A stretch of DNA of 64,000 nt from Leptobrachium leishanense (Eukaryota > Chordata > Amphibia > Anura > Megophryidae): the NCBI GenBank assembly GCA_009667805.1, contig CM019064.1, forward strand, positions 269,681,662 to 269,745,661, given 5' to 3'. Shown here piece by piece: positions 23,394 through 35,357 of the stretch. Position 1 is the first letter of the stretch, and each line of letters starts with the position of its first letter. A program made the position numbers and the translations under genes. Under the pieces are notes generated by a model that was not told where the DNA came from, did no database searches, and worked only from the letters and a program-made list of their open reading frames with translations.

Positions 23394-25887
23394 ATGATAG
23401 AGAACACAGTAAACCAAAAATGATCTTTTAGCAAGGAAAATCTTTTGAAAACCGGAATAATACGCAGTAATGGAAAGCAAAGGACAGACCATATCATTTT
23501 TGAAGCCAAAGAAGGCTTTTTACTTGGAGATGTAGTGAGGCAATCAAAACCATTGATATGTAAAAATATTTTACTGACAACTTTAAAAATAAAAGAAGCC
23601 ATCAAATTTGCCAGATCAAGGTGAATAAACACATCACAGAAAAATAGTATCTACTAGTGTATATGTCTTTTTCCTCCCAAATTAAAAAAAAATCTAGGCC
23701 CTTACATATAAGGATATTGGAACTTGTACAAATATTGTAAAAAGTATTTGAAAAACACTCAATATTTCTACACTTCAAAGAGGAGTGCAGCAGCTTCCCC
23801 TTAGCTTTAACATTCAAGTCATTGAAAAAAAAATCGAAAGATTGGAGAGGTGAAGAAATGTGCTTCGTCTACAAATTAAATGCGTTGATCCCTCTGGACT
23901 TAATAATGATTTTGAGTTGTGCCACTTTTTAAATTAAATTATTAGGCTTTAACTACCAGCATAGAGATAAGTTAATTTGCATTTTGAGTTAAAATTTTAT
24001 TCTAATGTCATATAATATTAACATTGACTTTTAATGATCTTACCATATTTTTACTAAATCATATTAAACACACGTATATCTTATCCATATCTGGAACTTT
24101 CTTTATCATAGTATTGACAGACATTGCATTAAAACATTAGTCACATGTCAACAAAAGAATATGATTAGATAACATAATGCACTAAGACAATACTTAACTA
24201 TTTTACTTATGTGAAAATCAATACATAATGTGTTAATAGGAACATGTCGGGGCTTTGTCCAAGGCTTGACAACCAGACACAAACCGTTACTTCATCAGTC
24301 CCTGCTCTATCTCAGAACCTGCAGTCCCTTCAACTGGTCACCCTTGTATAGGAGAATTAGAAAAACATAAGAAGAAGGTCAGATTCCTGCTTATCTAAGC
24401 ACCAGCACTGAATCCTGGAAACAGTTAAAACACACTCACACTCAGTGAAACACAATACCACATGACTTACCTGAATAAAGGGCTACACCCTCTCTCCACA
24501 TTGCTGCCGCATTGTCAACCTCCAGCTCAGAGAGAGAGAACCTATATGCTGTGGCTCTCCTGCTATACCTGGAACCTCTGTTACCATTTTTCCAAGCCTT
24601 TCCCGTGTTTCCATTGCCCTCTGAATACAGGGTGTCCAAGGTTCCATTGTTTTGCTTAGTTTCCTGCATTCCCCGTTGTCAGTCCTCTGTGTCCTTCTCC
24701 TCTGCTTCAAATCATTTATTCCCCTGCATCCTGGAACTCACCACTCTCCACATACCCATGGACTTGTGGATTACCGCATCCTGACAATCAAGCTGTCAGC
24801 CCGCATTGGGAGAGCACTGCATTCGGCACCAAATTGGTTCTACAATGAAACATGGCTTCAAATAGCATTTGATCCAGTGGCCAATGGTGGAGTCTGTTTG
24901 GGGTTGGTGCCAGATTCCTCTTGGAATTAACCCCACTTAGTGTAACTGCAGTTGCTAAACCTCTAATTTAAAATAGATTGGAAAAGATTGAGTTGAAAGG
25001 TTAGCCATATTTTCAGGGACGCATATAACTTCTACCTCCTAATTGGCAAGGGGTGGAAATTATGACATAGAATGCTGCCATGTAGTATGTAGAATTCAGG
25101 TTAATGAAAAATTCCTCCATGTCTAGAAAAATGCATTTAACATCCTTCTTTTATGTAATTATATTTGCAAACTTCAGGAAATCACCAAAAAAGATCGACA
25201 AGTGACTGCAGCAAATAATATTCTGGAATTTGTATATTCAAGCAGTGTGGCACAGGCACAGCATTATGCCGTATGAGTTTTCTTTTCATACGCTATTGCA
25301 CCTGTAACAGTTTAGATTCTGTATCCACATTTACATCTGTTCTATTAGAGCCCATAATTAATGGTGACAGAAAAATAAATCTAGGTATATAAAACATTGA
25401 CCTTTACTTATATTATATTTTAATCTCTGTGAGAGGAGTCCCTGCTCCCATTATGCTCAGCCAAACTATAGAAAAGGATTAACTGTTAATCTTGCAGTCA
25501 GACTGGCTGAAACCAAGAAAAAACAGTGTTATGGTACATTATATGAATTTCAACACAACATGCAAAAGCAGAAAACTTTATATCTGAGTCCCATGCTGTG
25601 AAATGTGTCTGGGAAAGCAGCATCTAACATGCAGCTTTGATCAGGGAACCTATCAACAGAGTGGAACTACTCCGCTATATGGAGATGTGTCAGTATGAGC
25701 AGGACTTCTATTACAGGGCTCCCTTACCCCCACTGACAGCCATAAATCACATATGTTAGTGTTCAATGCAAGGCGCACAGGACACAAATATCTGCATCAA
25801 AACCACTGCATCTCATTGCTAAAGTTACAAGTATTTATGAAGTGCCAACAAATTCGTAGTGCTCTACAATGGGTGATATACACCAGC
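23394..25887. other. AT-rich sequence, nothing recognised
   Basis: 2.5 kb with a slightly GC-richer part at 24450-24900, where several short overlapping frames on both strands lack domains. No exon-like structure can be defended. Confidence 0.45.
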
Positions 25888-25990
25888 AAATAGAAACATA
25901 GAAAATGTCAGCAGATAAGAACCTTTCGGCCCATCTAGTATGCCCAATTACATGGATACTTTACCTGGATTTATCTTTTATTTATTTGTT
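25888..25990 (-). mobile_element. CR1 LINE 3'-end fragment
   Basis: The words aacctttcggcccatctagt, tgcccaattacatggatact and ttacctggatttatctttta match the 3' end of the CR1 copy at 48575 and, inverted, that near 55337-55400. Only the last 100 bp or so of the element is present. The adjoining 25845-25887 (tgaagtgccaacaaattcg) resembles another dispersed LINE tail but is unassigned. Confidence 0.75.
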
Positions 25991-26329
25991 TGTTTAGTTA
26001 AGAAACACTGCCACTGGGTGCATCCATTGTATGTAGGGTTGCCCCCTTTTCTTCAAGCCAAACCTGGACACTGGTGTTGGGCTTGGGCGGCATTTTTTTT
26101 GTAGCTTATACATTATGCGTATATTTGCATTATGCATTTATATTACGGCATGTGGTATGCATGGCAGACTGCTATGACGGCACACTAGTGGAAAAAGTGT
26201 TAAAAGATACATTTCTTTTTGAATTTCAGTTTCTATTAAAATAACTGCAACTGAAGCATAAAACATAAGAGGAGCAAGAAAATGAAAATGGAAAAGTCTT
26301 AGAACAAAGGAGTCCTGTGAATGTTCCTA
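25991..26329. other. Unassigned sequence
   Basis: Low-complexity and AT-rich. Nothing supported. Confidence 0.4.
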
Positions 26330-26515
26330 AAAAAAGCTTTAGCTCCTCCTGTTATCTGTCTACACACGCACGGCCAACTCTTGCCTCCAAGACTTCTCAG
26401 GGGCAGCTCCAGTTCTGTGGAATGACTTGCCTCACCCTATCGAACTCTCCCCTAATCTTCAGGCCTTCAAGAAATCCCTCAAAACCGATCTCTTCAGATT
26501 AGCGTACCACATCAC
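26330..26515 (+). pseudogene. LINE ORF C-terminal remnant
   Basis: With one frame slip near 26415 the translation contains THARPTLASKTSQG, then WNDLPHPIELSPNLQAFKKS and LKTDLFRLAYH. This is the C-terminal signature of L2-type LINE ORFs (compare LWNNLPDAIKSS at about 11370). The remainder of the element is missing. An alternative is another Jockey-superfamily LINE. Confidence 0.6.
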
Positions 26516-27873
26516 TGTTGCAACTCATCCCTCTGCTCATCTACTCACTCATGATTGAAGATGTCTCTATGGCCCCACCATTCCCAAACCACTGGCACTA
26601 ATGATCATTTAAATATTCAAGGAGCAGTCAGCACAGCACAAGCAGCCTGCTCTCCTCTACAACTGCTAGTAGCCGATTGGTCCAGAGGACCGCGGCAAAG
26701 GCGTGGCATGCATATACGGGACGTGGGTCCGAGCCGAGTCATGTGTCCAGGTGACAGGATATCTGAAAACCGATCACATGACTCGAAAACTGGTCTGTCT
26801 CTTATCTAGAGTAGCCTGGAGAACAGAATAGCCTTATCTAAACATTCCCCCCTCAACCTCATTAACTGTTAAATACTGTATAATGTAAAGCACAGCCACA
26901 AAGTAAAACTCACCATAAGATTTTGATAAATGTTTCATCATGTGAAAAGCTCAGAAAATGGAACCAAGAGATAAGAAAAAACTAAATATTTTTTTTGCTT
27001 TTACATGCAATTACTACAAGCAAAGAAAAAAAAACAGCAGCATGTGACTTATAAGGTGGCTGTGTTTGTAATGCCCAAGTAATCTAGCTACAGCTTATGT
27101 CAGTGGTAGTGTCCATTTAAACCCCAGTCCCTTCTCACCAGAGGAAGCCAGAGACATCCTGATCTGCCATCACGGGAAACCCAATTAAATGATTGCTTTG
27201 GTGGTTGAGGCATTATTAGACACATTGCTTTTGAGAATTCAGAAACAATTGAAGCTGATTGGGTATTATAAACTCCCTTCCAAAGTCTGTGTACTCATGT
27301 GGCAGTCCTACAAGATTTATTAATTTCATGAAAGAATTTCTGAAATCGGGATGATTGATGTTAAACAATATATTAAGTTCGAGTATTACCTTCTGTGCTC
27401 ACTTACCTTATGTAATTGTGGCATTAAAAACATTTTAGCCTTTGACATATATATATAGTGCAGTTCTATCAAGAGATTGCACACGCTTACTCTAATGACT
27501 TCCCTTTTCCTACCTAGAAAAGTCTGCTCACCTCATGCATCTAGTTATTATTTTGTTCAGGTGAGGATGAAAGACATAACTGAAGCAGAATCAATCAATA
27601 GGAAGATGCAAAGTCAATTAAAAATATCACAAATAAGAGTCTTCAAAACAGTGTAACATGTGGAAACGTAAAGTATGAACTGAAAAGATATCATGTTTTA
27701 GTAGAACATTATCTAAAAATATTCTGATCTGAATACCTTGAGCCTTTACTAAAACCTGGGAGATCTGGGAATTTAAGAATTTGAACTGAACTTTTTAACT
27801 TAAAAAAAGAAACCACTCTACCTTCATTAATTTTTTAAAACTAATTTCAGTAATTAACTATTTAAAATATCTA
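26516..27873. other. Unassigned sequence
   Basis: A GC-richer patch (26620-26800) and AT-rich flanks. No gene, RNA or terminal repeat recognised. Confidence 0.4.
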
Positions 27874-28302
27874 TTAACCCCTTAGGGATCAATGATGGAC
27901 AGGGTACGTCCTGCAAAAAAATCCTGTTTACGACCAAGGATGTGCCCTGTACGTCATTGTCCTTTAATCCCCCTCCCTCCCTATAGTTACCTCTCTCGCA
28001 GGGGTCCCTCTTCAGTCTTACTTCCTTGAAGGCAGACCTCTGTTTTGAAAGACCTTAGCCGTCGCATTGATGTCATCGCCAGGTACGATGATGTAAGTTT
28101 CAGGCACCACGCCCCCCCTGCACTGCCGGAAGAGAGCCTGAAAGGGAGGGTCTTTGGATCCCCTTTCCTTCCCGATTGGCTGGGAGTTAAAAAAAAAAAA
28201 AAAATAGAGGCACCGATTGAGGTCATTTCCTGGAGGTGCCTGACATCTTGGATTTCAGCCAAGCATCCGGGTCATCCCCCCATCCACTAACCAACTTTCC
28301 AA
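27874..28302 (+). mobile_element. TTAA-type element, right side lost
   Basis: Begins ttaaccccttagggatcaat at TTAA (27874-27877). The interior segment gcctgaaagggagggtctt ... ccttcccgattgg is shared with the TTAA elements at 39540 and 44100. It is truncated where a hAT end begins at 28303. Confidence 0.55.
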
Positions 28303-28394
28303 GAACGTCCCGAAAAGTTCAAAGTTCGTGAACGTTCAAACAGCCGATGTTCGAATCGAACTTCAAACCGATTAGAACAGGCAGCCCATCCCTA
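28303..28394 (-). mobile_element. Solo right end of a tagggatgagc-family hAT element
   Basis: The words aaagttcgtgaacgttc and aatcgaacttc, with the end gcccatcccta, equal the inverted left end of the hAT family at 11420 and 28403. The body is missing. It abuts the full-length hAT with exactly 8 bp between them. Confidence 0.75.
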
Positions 28395-28686
28395 GTAATG
28401 AATAGGGATAAGCTGTTCGGTTCGATCGGTTCGGAGTTCGATTCGAACATCGCCTGTACGCATGTTCGCGAACTACGAACATTTCCGCGTGTTCGCCGCA
28501 TGTTTGCCCACAATGGACCACAATACACTTTTCCACTGGCCTGAAGCTTGTAATTGGCTACAGCCTTGCACCTGACCACAGGTTAGGTGCAAGACAGGTT
28601 CAAGACTATGCCAATCATGGCTCAGAGTCCTGATTGGGCAAATTTTGCCCAATCATGGGCTCACAGAGCTAAGTCCCGCAGCACAC

Positions 28687-28695
28687 TATATAAGG
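28687..28695 (+). promoter_or_regulatory. TATA box of the hAT element
   Basis: TATATAAGG lies about 285 bp inside the left end and about 700 bp upstream of the first ATG-bearing frame. It is followed by a short GC-neutral leader. The position fits a polymerase II promoter for the transposase. This is an inference from the motif alone. Confidence 0.5.
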
Positions 28696-28744
28696 CTTCA
28701 CACAGCACTTCAGCACGTGTTTTTTGAGAGGAGATTGTTGTGTT

Positions 28745-29300
28745 AGAGTGTGTTCTCACTGCCAGTCTGCCATCAGCTATTGGGGGGGTCTCATTTCTAC
28801 AAAATATCTGTGGATTGTTCTAATCTTTGTGTTCTCACTGCCACCGAGTATTTTGGGGGTCTCATTTCTATAAAATATCTGGGAATTGTTCTAATCTGTG
28901 TGTTCTCACTGCCACCAAGTATTTTGGCGGTCTCATTTCTACAAAATATCTGTGAATTGTTGTAATCTTTGGGTTCTCACTGCCACCAGCAGTTTTGGGG
29001 GTCAGTAATTTCTACAAAATATCTGGGAATTGTGGTAATCTGTGTGTTCTCACTGTCACCAAGTATTTTGGGGGTCTCATTTCAACAAAATATCTTGGAA
29101 TTGTTGTGATCTGTGTGTTCTCACTGCCACCCATCAGGGGGTCTCACTGATTTATAGAAGGTTTCTGGGAATTGTAATCTGTGTCTTGTCACTGTTGCCA
29201 GCTATCAGGGGGGCCTATCAGGGGGTCTCACTGACTTGTAGGTGGTTTCTGGGAATTGTAATCTGTGTCTTGTCACTGCCACCCATCAGGGTGTCTCACT
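28745..29300 (+). repeat. About 72-bp leader tandem repeat
   Basis: Roughly eight diverging units start tgttctcactgccacc and continue with attttgggggtctcatttct and atctgggaattgt. Starts are near 28750, 28828, 28900, 28972, 29045 and 29117, so the period is 72-73 bp. Later units are shorter and more diverged. It lies between the TATA box and the first ATG, so it is probably transcribed leader. Confidence 0.85.
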
Positions 29301-29388
29301 GAGTTACACCAGAGTTCTGGAAATCTTTAATCTTTATACCAGAGTTGAATCAGAGTTCTGTATATCTTTAATCTATATATCACTCACC

Positions 29389-29522
29389 ATGTCAGAAAGA
29401 CCAAAAAGGACAGGCAGACGCTCCCAGGCACAGATAAGAGGGCAAGCAGCCTCTGTGTCGGGAGACTGTGCCTCTGGTCATCGTGGACATGGTGCATCCT
29501 CTGCAGTGCTTTACAGTCCACC
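29389..29522 (+). pseudogene. Putative N-terminal part of the hAT transposase, cut by a MITE
   Basis: The ATG at 29389 opens a basic stretch (MSERPKRTGRRSQAQIRG) that runs to the MITE at 29523. After removal of the MITE and one duplication copy, this frame does not match the phase of the downstream STSAAKAS... frame. Either an indel lies between them or the true start is elsewhere. The basic, Ser/Gly-rich character fits a disordered transposase N-terminus. Function is inferred from position only. Confidence 0.45.
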
Positions 29523-31370
29523 CAGTGGCAGAAGTACCAGGGTCGCAGCGGTCGCAGTTGCGACCGGGCCCTGGCATTCCGCCACTGGAGGGGGGCCCAG
29601 CGCCGCCGCCAGATTCCGGCAAAAAGCGCCGGAATCTGGGAGCCGCGCGCTGGCCGTCCCTCTCCCTACGCGAGCAGCCGCTGACATGCAGCTTGGCTGC
29701 TCACGTGGGAGAGAAACCACCTGACCAGCGCACGAGACCTTGCGCTGATCAGGTGGTTTCCGGCGAGCGGCCAAGCTGGATGTTTGCAGCAGCCGCTCGC
29801 CAAGGAGGACAAGATGCCGGCGGAGCCTTCCCTGGGCCTGGGGCCCCCCTGAGCAGGTAAGAGCTGGGCTGGGGCAGTATATCCATGAGCTGGGGGGGCA
29901 GAGCTGGGGCAGTATATCCATGAGCTGGGGGACAGAGCTGGGGCAATATATCCATGAGCTGGGGGGCAGAGCTGGGGCAATATATCCATGAGCTGGGGGG
30001 CAGAGCTGGGGCAATATATCCATGAGCTGGGGGCAGAGCTGGGGCAATATATCCATGAGCTGGGGGGCAGAGCTGGGGCAATATATCCATGAGCTGGGGG
30101 GCAGAGCTGGGGCAATATATCCATGATCTGGGGGGCAGAGCTGGGGCAATATATCCATGAGCTGGGGGCAGAGCTGGGGCAATATATCCATGAGCTGGGG
30201 GGCAGAGCTGGGGCAATATATCCATGAGCTGGGGCAGAGCTGGGGCAATATATCCATGAGCTGGGGGGCAGAGCTGGGGCAATATATCCATGAGCTGGGG
30301 CAGAGCTGGGGCAATATATCCATGAGCTGGGGGGCAGAGCTGGGGCAATATATCCATGAGCTGAGGGGGCAGAGCTGGGGCAATATATCCATGAGCTGGG
30401 GGGGCAGAGCTGGGGCAATATATCCATGAGCTGGGGGGCAGAGTTGGGGCAATATATCCATGAGCTGGGGGGCAGAGCTGGGGCAATATATCCATGAGCT
30501 GGGGGGCAGAGCTGGGGCAATATATCCATGAGCTGGGGGGCAGAGCTGGGGCAATATATCCATGAGCTGGGGGGCAGAGCTGGGGCAATATATCCATGAG
30601 CTGGGGGCAGAGCTGGGGCAATATATCCATGAGCTGGGGGGCAGAGCTGGGGCAATATATCCATGAGCTGGGGGGGCAGAGCTGGGGCAATATATCCATG
30701 AGCTGGGGGGCAGAGCTGGGGCAATATATCCATGAGCTGGGGGGGCAGAGCTGGGGCAATATATCCATGAGCTGGGGCAGAGCTGGGGCAATATATCCAT
30801 GAGCTGGGGGGGCAGAGCTGGGGCAGTATATCCATGTGCTGGGGCAGAGCTGGGGCAATATATCCATGAGCTGGGGGGCAGAGCTGGGGCAATATATCCA
30901 TGAGCTGGGGGGCAGAGCTGGGGCAGTATATCCATGAGCTGGGACAGTATATCCATGTGCTGGGGCAGTATATCCATGAGCTGGGGCAGTATATCCATGA
31001 GCTGGGGCAGTATATCCATGAGCTGAGGCAGTATATCCATGAGCTGGGGCAGTATATCCATGTGTTGGGGCAGTATTTCCATGATCTGGGGGCAAAAATA
31101 TCCATGTGTGAGCTGGGGCAATATATCCATGTGTGGCCTGGGGGCAATATATCCATGTGTGGTCTTGGGGCAATATATGTCCATGTGAGCTGGGGCAATA
31201 TATGTCCATGTGAACTGGGGGCAATATATGTCCATGTGAGCTGGGGGCAATACTATCTTTTTTATATTGCAGGAAAAAAAAAGGTAAAAATATGGATCTT
31301 TTTTGGGGGGGTTGGGGGGCCCTTCATGGATTCTTGCACCGGGGCCCTCAGGTTTCTAGTTACGCCACTG
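29523..31370 (+). mobile_element. hAT-type MITE carrying a 1.4 kb minisatellite
   Basis: Right end inverted reads cagtggcgtaactagaaacc. The left end, cagtggcagaagtaccaggg, is its diverged partner. A perfect 8-bp duplication, agtccacc, lies at 29515-29522 and 31371-31378, inside the transposase region of the older hAT element. GC-rich subterminal sequence (gggccctggcattccgccac; the cggcgccgg words) surrounds a long minisatellite. It is non-coding. The very long minus-strand frames are repeat by-products. Confidence 0.92.
29868..31255. repeat. About 34-bp minisatellite (gagctggggcaatatatcca type)
   Basis: About 40 units of gagctggggcaatatatcca plus tgagctggggggca, with G-runs of 4-7 that shift the period between 32 and 35 bp. 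The last 300 bp change to shorter atccatgtgtgagctgggg forms, matching the arrays at 15400 and 2934. No minus-strand frame contains a stop in the unit, giving three overlapping frames of about 500 residues. I reject these as genes. Confidence 0.95.
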
Positions 31371-31378
31371 AGTCCACC

Positions 31379-34361
31379 TCAGCTGCCAAAGCATCTAATG
31401 CAGCCTCCATGTCCACAGCTACTCCTGCCGTAGCCTCACTATCACACACGGAGGAGTCAGCTGAATTGTTTGACTACAATGACAGTGACATGCTGCTTGA
31501 GGATGCGCAGCAACTACAGTGCTCTGATTCAATCTATGAGGTTGAGGAAGGGAGTATAATCAACCTAGAGGAAGGGGGTGCCAGTTACACACAAATAACA
31601 GGCACTCATGTTGCCCCAGCAGCTGCAGCATACTGCCAAGTTGGCTCCAGTGACAAGGAGCTAGGGGGTGATGACAATGATGATGAGGTCACTGACTCCA
31701 CCTGGGTGCCTGATCGAACAGAAGAGTCAAGTGAGGAGGAGGAGGAGGCACAACAAACACGAGGCACAACATCCTCTATGACCAACTGTCGCACTAGCCA
31801 GTCCAAGGCATTAGATGTCAGAGCTGTTCAGGTGCAGAGCGCTGTTGTCTCATAGCACACATCCAGGAACTCTGCTGTCTGGGAGTTCTTTAAGAAATGT
31901 GCAGCAGACCGCACATTTGCGATTTGTAATCTATGTCAGATGAGGCTCAAGCGTGGGAAAGACACCGGACACTTGGGTACCATGTGCTTGAGGCGACATA
32001 TGACCACGTGCCACGCATCCTGTTGGCGCAAAACTTTGCGTAGGTCCTCCTCACCTGTCTCTACCTCCACTATATGTCCTGCCATGTCATTGACTCCAAC
32101 CTACACTGACAGGGATGATGTTACCATAATGGATGTACCAGGTCCTTCCTCACAATGTGACAGCATCCCATCAGCTGAAGATTTACACAGTCAGATTACG
32201 TTACCCCAGCTGCTGCAGCGTAAGAAAAAATATAGTCCCAACCATCCCCAAGCACAGCGTCTAAATGCCTGCTTAGCAAAATTACTCGCATTGCAGCTGC
32301 TGCTTTTCCAGCTGGTGGACTCGGCTCCCTTCCGTGAATTTGCTGAATGTGCTGTATCACAGTGGCAGAATCCAAAACGCCATTACTTTTCACGGAAGGC
32401 CATTCCAGCACTATACCAGCACGTGGAAGACAATGTTATCGAGTCATTGGGAAAGGCACTCAGCAGCAAGGTGCATGTGACTTTAGACACGTGGTCCAGC
32501 AAGCATGGACAGGGTCGTTACATTTCTTTCACGGCACACTGGGTAACTCTGATTGCAGCTGGGAGGGATCCAAGACAGGGCTCTGTGCTGGAGCTTGTTC
32601 ATCCAGCACGCCTCCAGAAAGCTGCTTGTATGAGGTCTGTCTGTTCCACCACCACCTCTCCCTCTTCCTCCTCCTACTCCTCCTTCTCTGTCTCTGGCGA
32701 AGTGGCAGTTAAACTGACATGTGACAGGGGCTATGCAATGGCTCAAGCAAAAAGATGCCATACTGTGCTTGAGCTGGTTTGTTTAGGGGACAGGAGCCAC
32801 ACCAGGCCAGAAATTCTTTCAGCTCTAGCAGGGGCAGGTGCAGAGATGGTTAACACCACGCCGGCTTCAGCTGGGAATGGTCGTCTGTGATAATGGCAGC
32901 AACCTTCTCTCCGCCCTACGCCTGGGTAAGTTGACGCATGTACCATGCCTAGCACACGTCCTAAATCTGGTGGTACAGCGTTTCCTAACCAGGTACCCAG
33001 GGCTGGCAGAGCTTCTCAGCCAGGCCAGAAAAGTCTGCAGTCACTTCAGATGGTCATTCCCAGCAAGTGTTCGCCTGGCAGAAATTCAAAGAGCATTCCA
33101 CATTCCCACAAACCGCCTGATCTGTGACATGCCCACCAGGTGGAACTCGACATTAGCAATGCTGCAGCATCTGCACAAGCAGCAGAGGGCCATCAATGAG
33201 TATCTGTGTGAGTATGGCACAAGGACAGGTTCAGATCAAATTGGTCCCCCCCCCCCGCAGTGGCTGATTATCAAGGATGCATGCACTGTACTGTCACCAT
33301 TTGAGGAGGCAACGAGGATGGTGAGCAGGGACAGTGCATGCATCAGTGACACAATTCCTTTAGTGTTCATGCTGGAGCACACTCTGCAGGGAATTATTGA
33401 TGTGGCTCTAGTGGAAGAGCAGCGGGAGGAAGAGGAGGCCTTCCCTAGCTCTGAAGGCCCCAGTCTTTCCGCAGACAGCATTCCAGCAGGTCCTTCTCAG
33501 ATCAGACAGGAGGAGGATGAGGAGGAATATTTAAGTAGTGGGGGCATTGAAGGTGGGGATTCCTCAAGGGAGGGTTTTGTGTGCCCAGAAACACAAGGAC
33601 TAGTACGTGGCTGGGAGGAGGAAGTGCACGATGGAGTCATCCTCCTCATTGACCAGGAAGACTCCATAGCTAATGCCACCTCCAACCTACGCTGCATGGG
33701 CTACCTTATCCTGCAAAGCCTGCTAAAGGACCCCAGGATTCGTGCTATCAAGGAGAGGGATCATTACTGCTTGGCAAGCCTTCTTGATCCACGATACAAG
33801 GGTAAAGTTGCAGAGCTCATCCTGCCCGCACACAGGGAGCACAGGATGAAAAAACTTGGACGCTCTAAAGTGACACTTGTGTAACACCTTTCCAGGCACT
33901 GGCAGGTTACCAAGTGATGACACAGGTGCTTCTGAGGCTGCGGATGATCAGAGGAAGAGCGGTGAAGGCCAGGGCCGCTTGACTGATGCCTTTTTAATTT
34001 TTTTAGTCCACGACGCCCAGGGACATCAAATGTAGGCACCCATTGCCAGCGTCTTCACCGTATGGTGCAGGACTACCTAGGGGCAAGGGCAGACCTGGAT
34101 ACCTTTCCAGCAGATGATCCACTGGCTTACTGGGTGTTGAGATTGGATCACTGGCCAGAATTTATCCAATATGCTATGCAGCTACTAGGTTACCCTTCAT
34201 CCAGCGTGCTTTCTGAAAGGACGTTCAGTGCCGCTGGAGGTTTTGTCACAGACAAAAGAGTGCGTCTGTCCTCCAACTCTGTAGACCAGCTGACATTTTT
34301 AAAAATGAATCAGTCCTGGATCAGCAGCTATCAATCCCCTGATGCTGACGTAACGGAATAG
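31379..34361 (+). pseudogene. BED-finger hAT transposase, broken
   Basis: An acidic Ser/Glu-rich N-terminal region (31379-31852) ends at an in-frame TAG (31853-31855). The same frame then gives a BED-type zinc finger: Trp 31880, Cys 31925 and Cys 31934, and a His pair near 32000 (LRRHMTTCH). Next comes the RNase H-like core: VTLDTWSS with first Asp at 32486-32488, and, after a frameshift near 32860, CDNGSN with second Asp at 32889-32891, CLAHVLNLVV and DMPTRWNSTLAML. A stop at 33882-33884 and a broken stretch follow. The C-terminal dimerisation region (34062-34361) holds the third acidic residue, in SERTFSAAGG (Glu 34215-34217). In an intact copy this enzyme would bind the ends and cut and paste the element in the nucleus. 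It resembles the ZBED4-like branch, judged by eye. A poly-Ser/Thr insert at 32640-32690 looks repeat-expanded. Confidence 0.85.
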
Positions 34362-34394
34362 ATCGGGGATGTCTTCTGCATTCACAAAACCGCC

Positions 34395-34790
34395 ACCACT
34401 GAACTCTTCCACAATACCACAAAGGGGTTACGGTGTAAAGGCACTTGCTGCCATGAAAGGCACAATATTTGGGTGCACTGACGCCTGTACCAGATTTATA
34501 TCATTTAAATTTTTTGGAACGCAGGGTCCAACCTTGCACTCTTCCACAATACCACAAAAGGGTTACGGAGTGAAGGCACTTGCTGCCATGAAAGGCACAA
34601 TATTTGGGTGCACTGACGCCTGTACCAGATTTATATAATTTTAATTTTTTGGACCACAGGATCCAACACTGCACTCTTCCACAATACCACAGAGGGGTTA
34701 CTGTTGCCGACACTACAGGCTCAATTTTAAAGCACCTATTGTTACTTTCATCCAAAGCCTGCATAAGTTTCACCATAATTTAGCCCAAAA
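34395..34790 (+). repeat. About 135-bp tandem repeat in the hAT 3' region
   Basis: Three units share ttccacaataccaca, ggcacttgctgccatgaaag and gcctgtaccagatttatat. Starts near 34408, 34541 and 34678 give a period of 133-137 bp. The third unit is diverged and incomplete. It lies just after the transposase stop. Confidence 0.85.
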
Positions 34791-35055
34791 AAATCACTAA
34801 ACTTGTTCTGCGTATCCTAAAATGGTCTCCTTTTTTCTTACAGACTGCTGCCCCAAGCAGTTGTTTATGAATAGATTAAAGGAAAACCATTTACCGTAAT
34901 TTGAAACGTCATTTGTTTGTTTTTAAATGTTTCTATACATCCTACAAATCCGCCACTTCACGGGCAGGTTATGGTGACCTCCTAGGCACGATATTTGTAG
35001 GAATTTTTCGTTTTTATTTTTAACCATTATGTCATGGAAAACTCACTGTCCCTTC

Positions 35056-35357
35056 AGGCCCTGTTCACACTGTGCGACTTATCGTGCGGATTTTTCTGCG
35101 ACGTCGCGCTATGTAGCTTCTCCAATGCATTTCAATGGAGCTGTTCACATCTTGCCGCACGTCGCAGAAGCATGTCGCAGGTACATGACCCTTTTTTTGC
35201 GATTTGCTATCTGTGATTTTGTGATTTGTATGGGTGGTGCTTTGCAAAAATCGCACAAAACAGTGATGTCGCGCGACATTATCGCACCATGCCGCGAATA
35301 TGAAAATCGCGCGGAAAGTCGCTCGATTTTCAAATCACATAGTGTGAACGGGGCCTA
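35056..35357. mobile_element. CpG-rich MITE (aggccctgttcacact ends)
   Basis: Left end aggccctgttcacactgtg and right end catagtgtgaacggggcct are inverted repeats. The interior is rich in gcgacgtcgc and tcgcacg words. Comparison with the empty equivalents at 12378 and 42110 shows it sits inside the accctttaaaaacg-like site of the hAT element. The target duplication is unclear. Confidence 0.75.

Noticed and set aside
24442..24930. Cluster of short frames on both strands suggesting exons
   Set aside because: Frames overlap in conflicting phases, no splice-bounded domain can be defended, and no repeat of known coding origin is present.
29511..31250. Three overlapping minus-strand frames of about 490-580 residues made of Pro/Ser/His/Tyr/Ile repeats
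   Set aside because: They cover a minisatellite whose unit has no stop in any minus-strand frame. G-run length changes shift the phase freely, and all three frames are open at once. No start context, domain or non-repeat sequence supports a protein.
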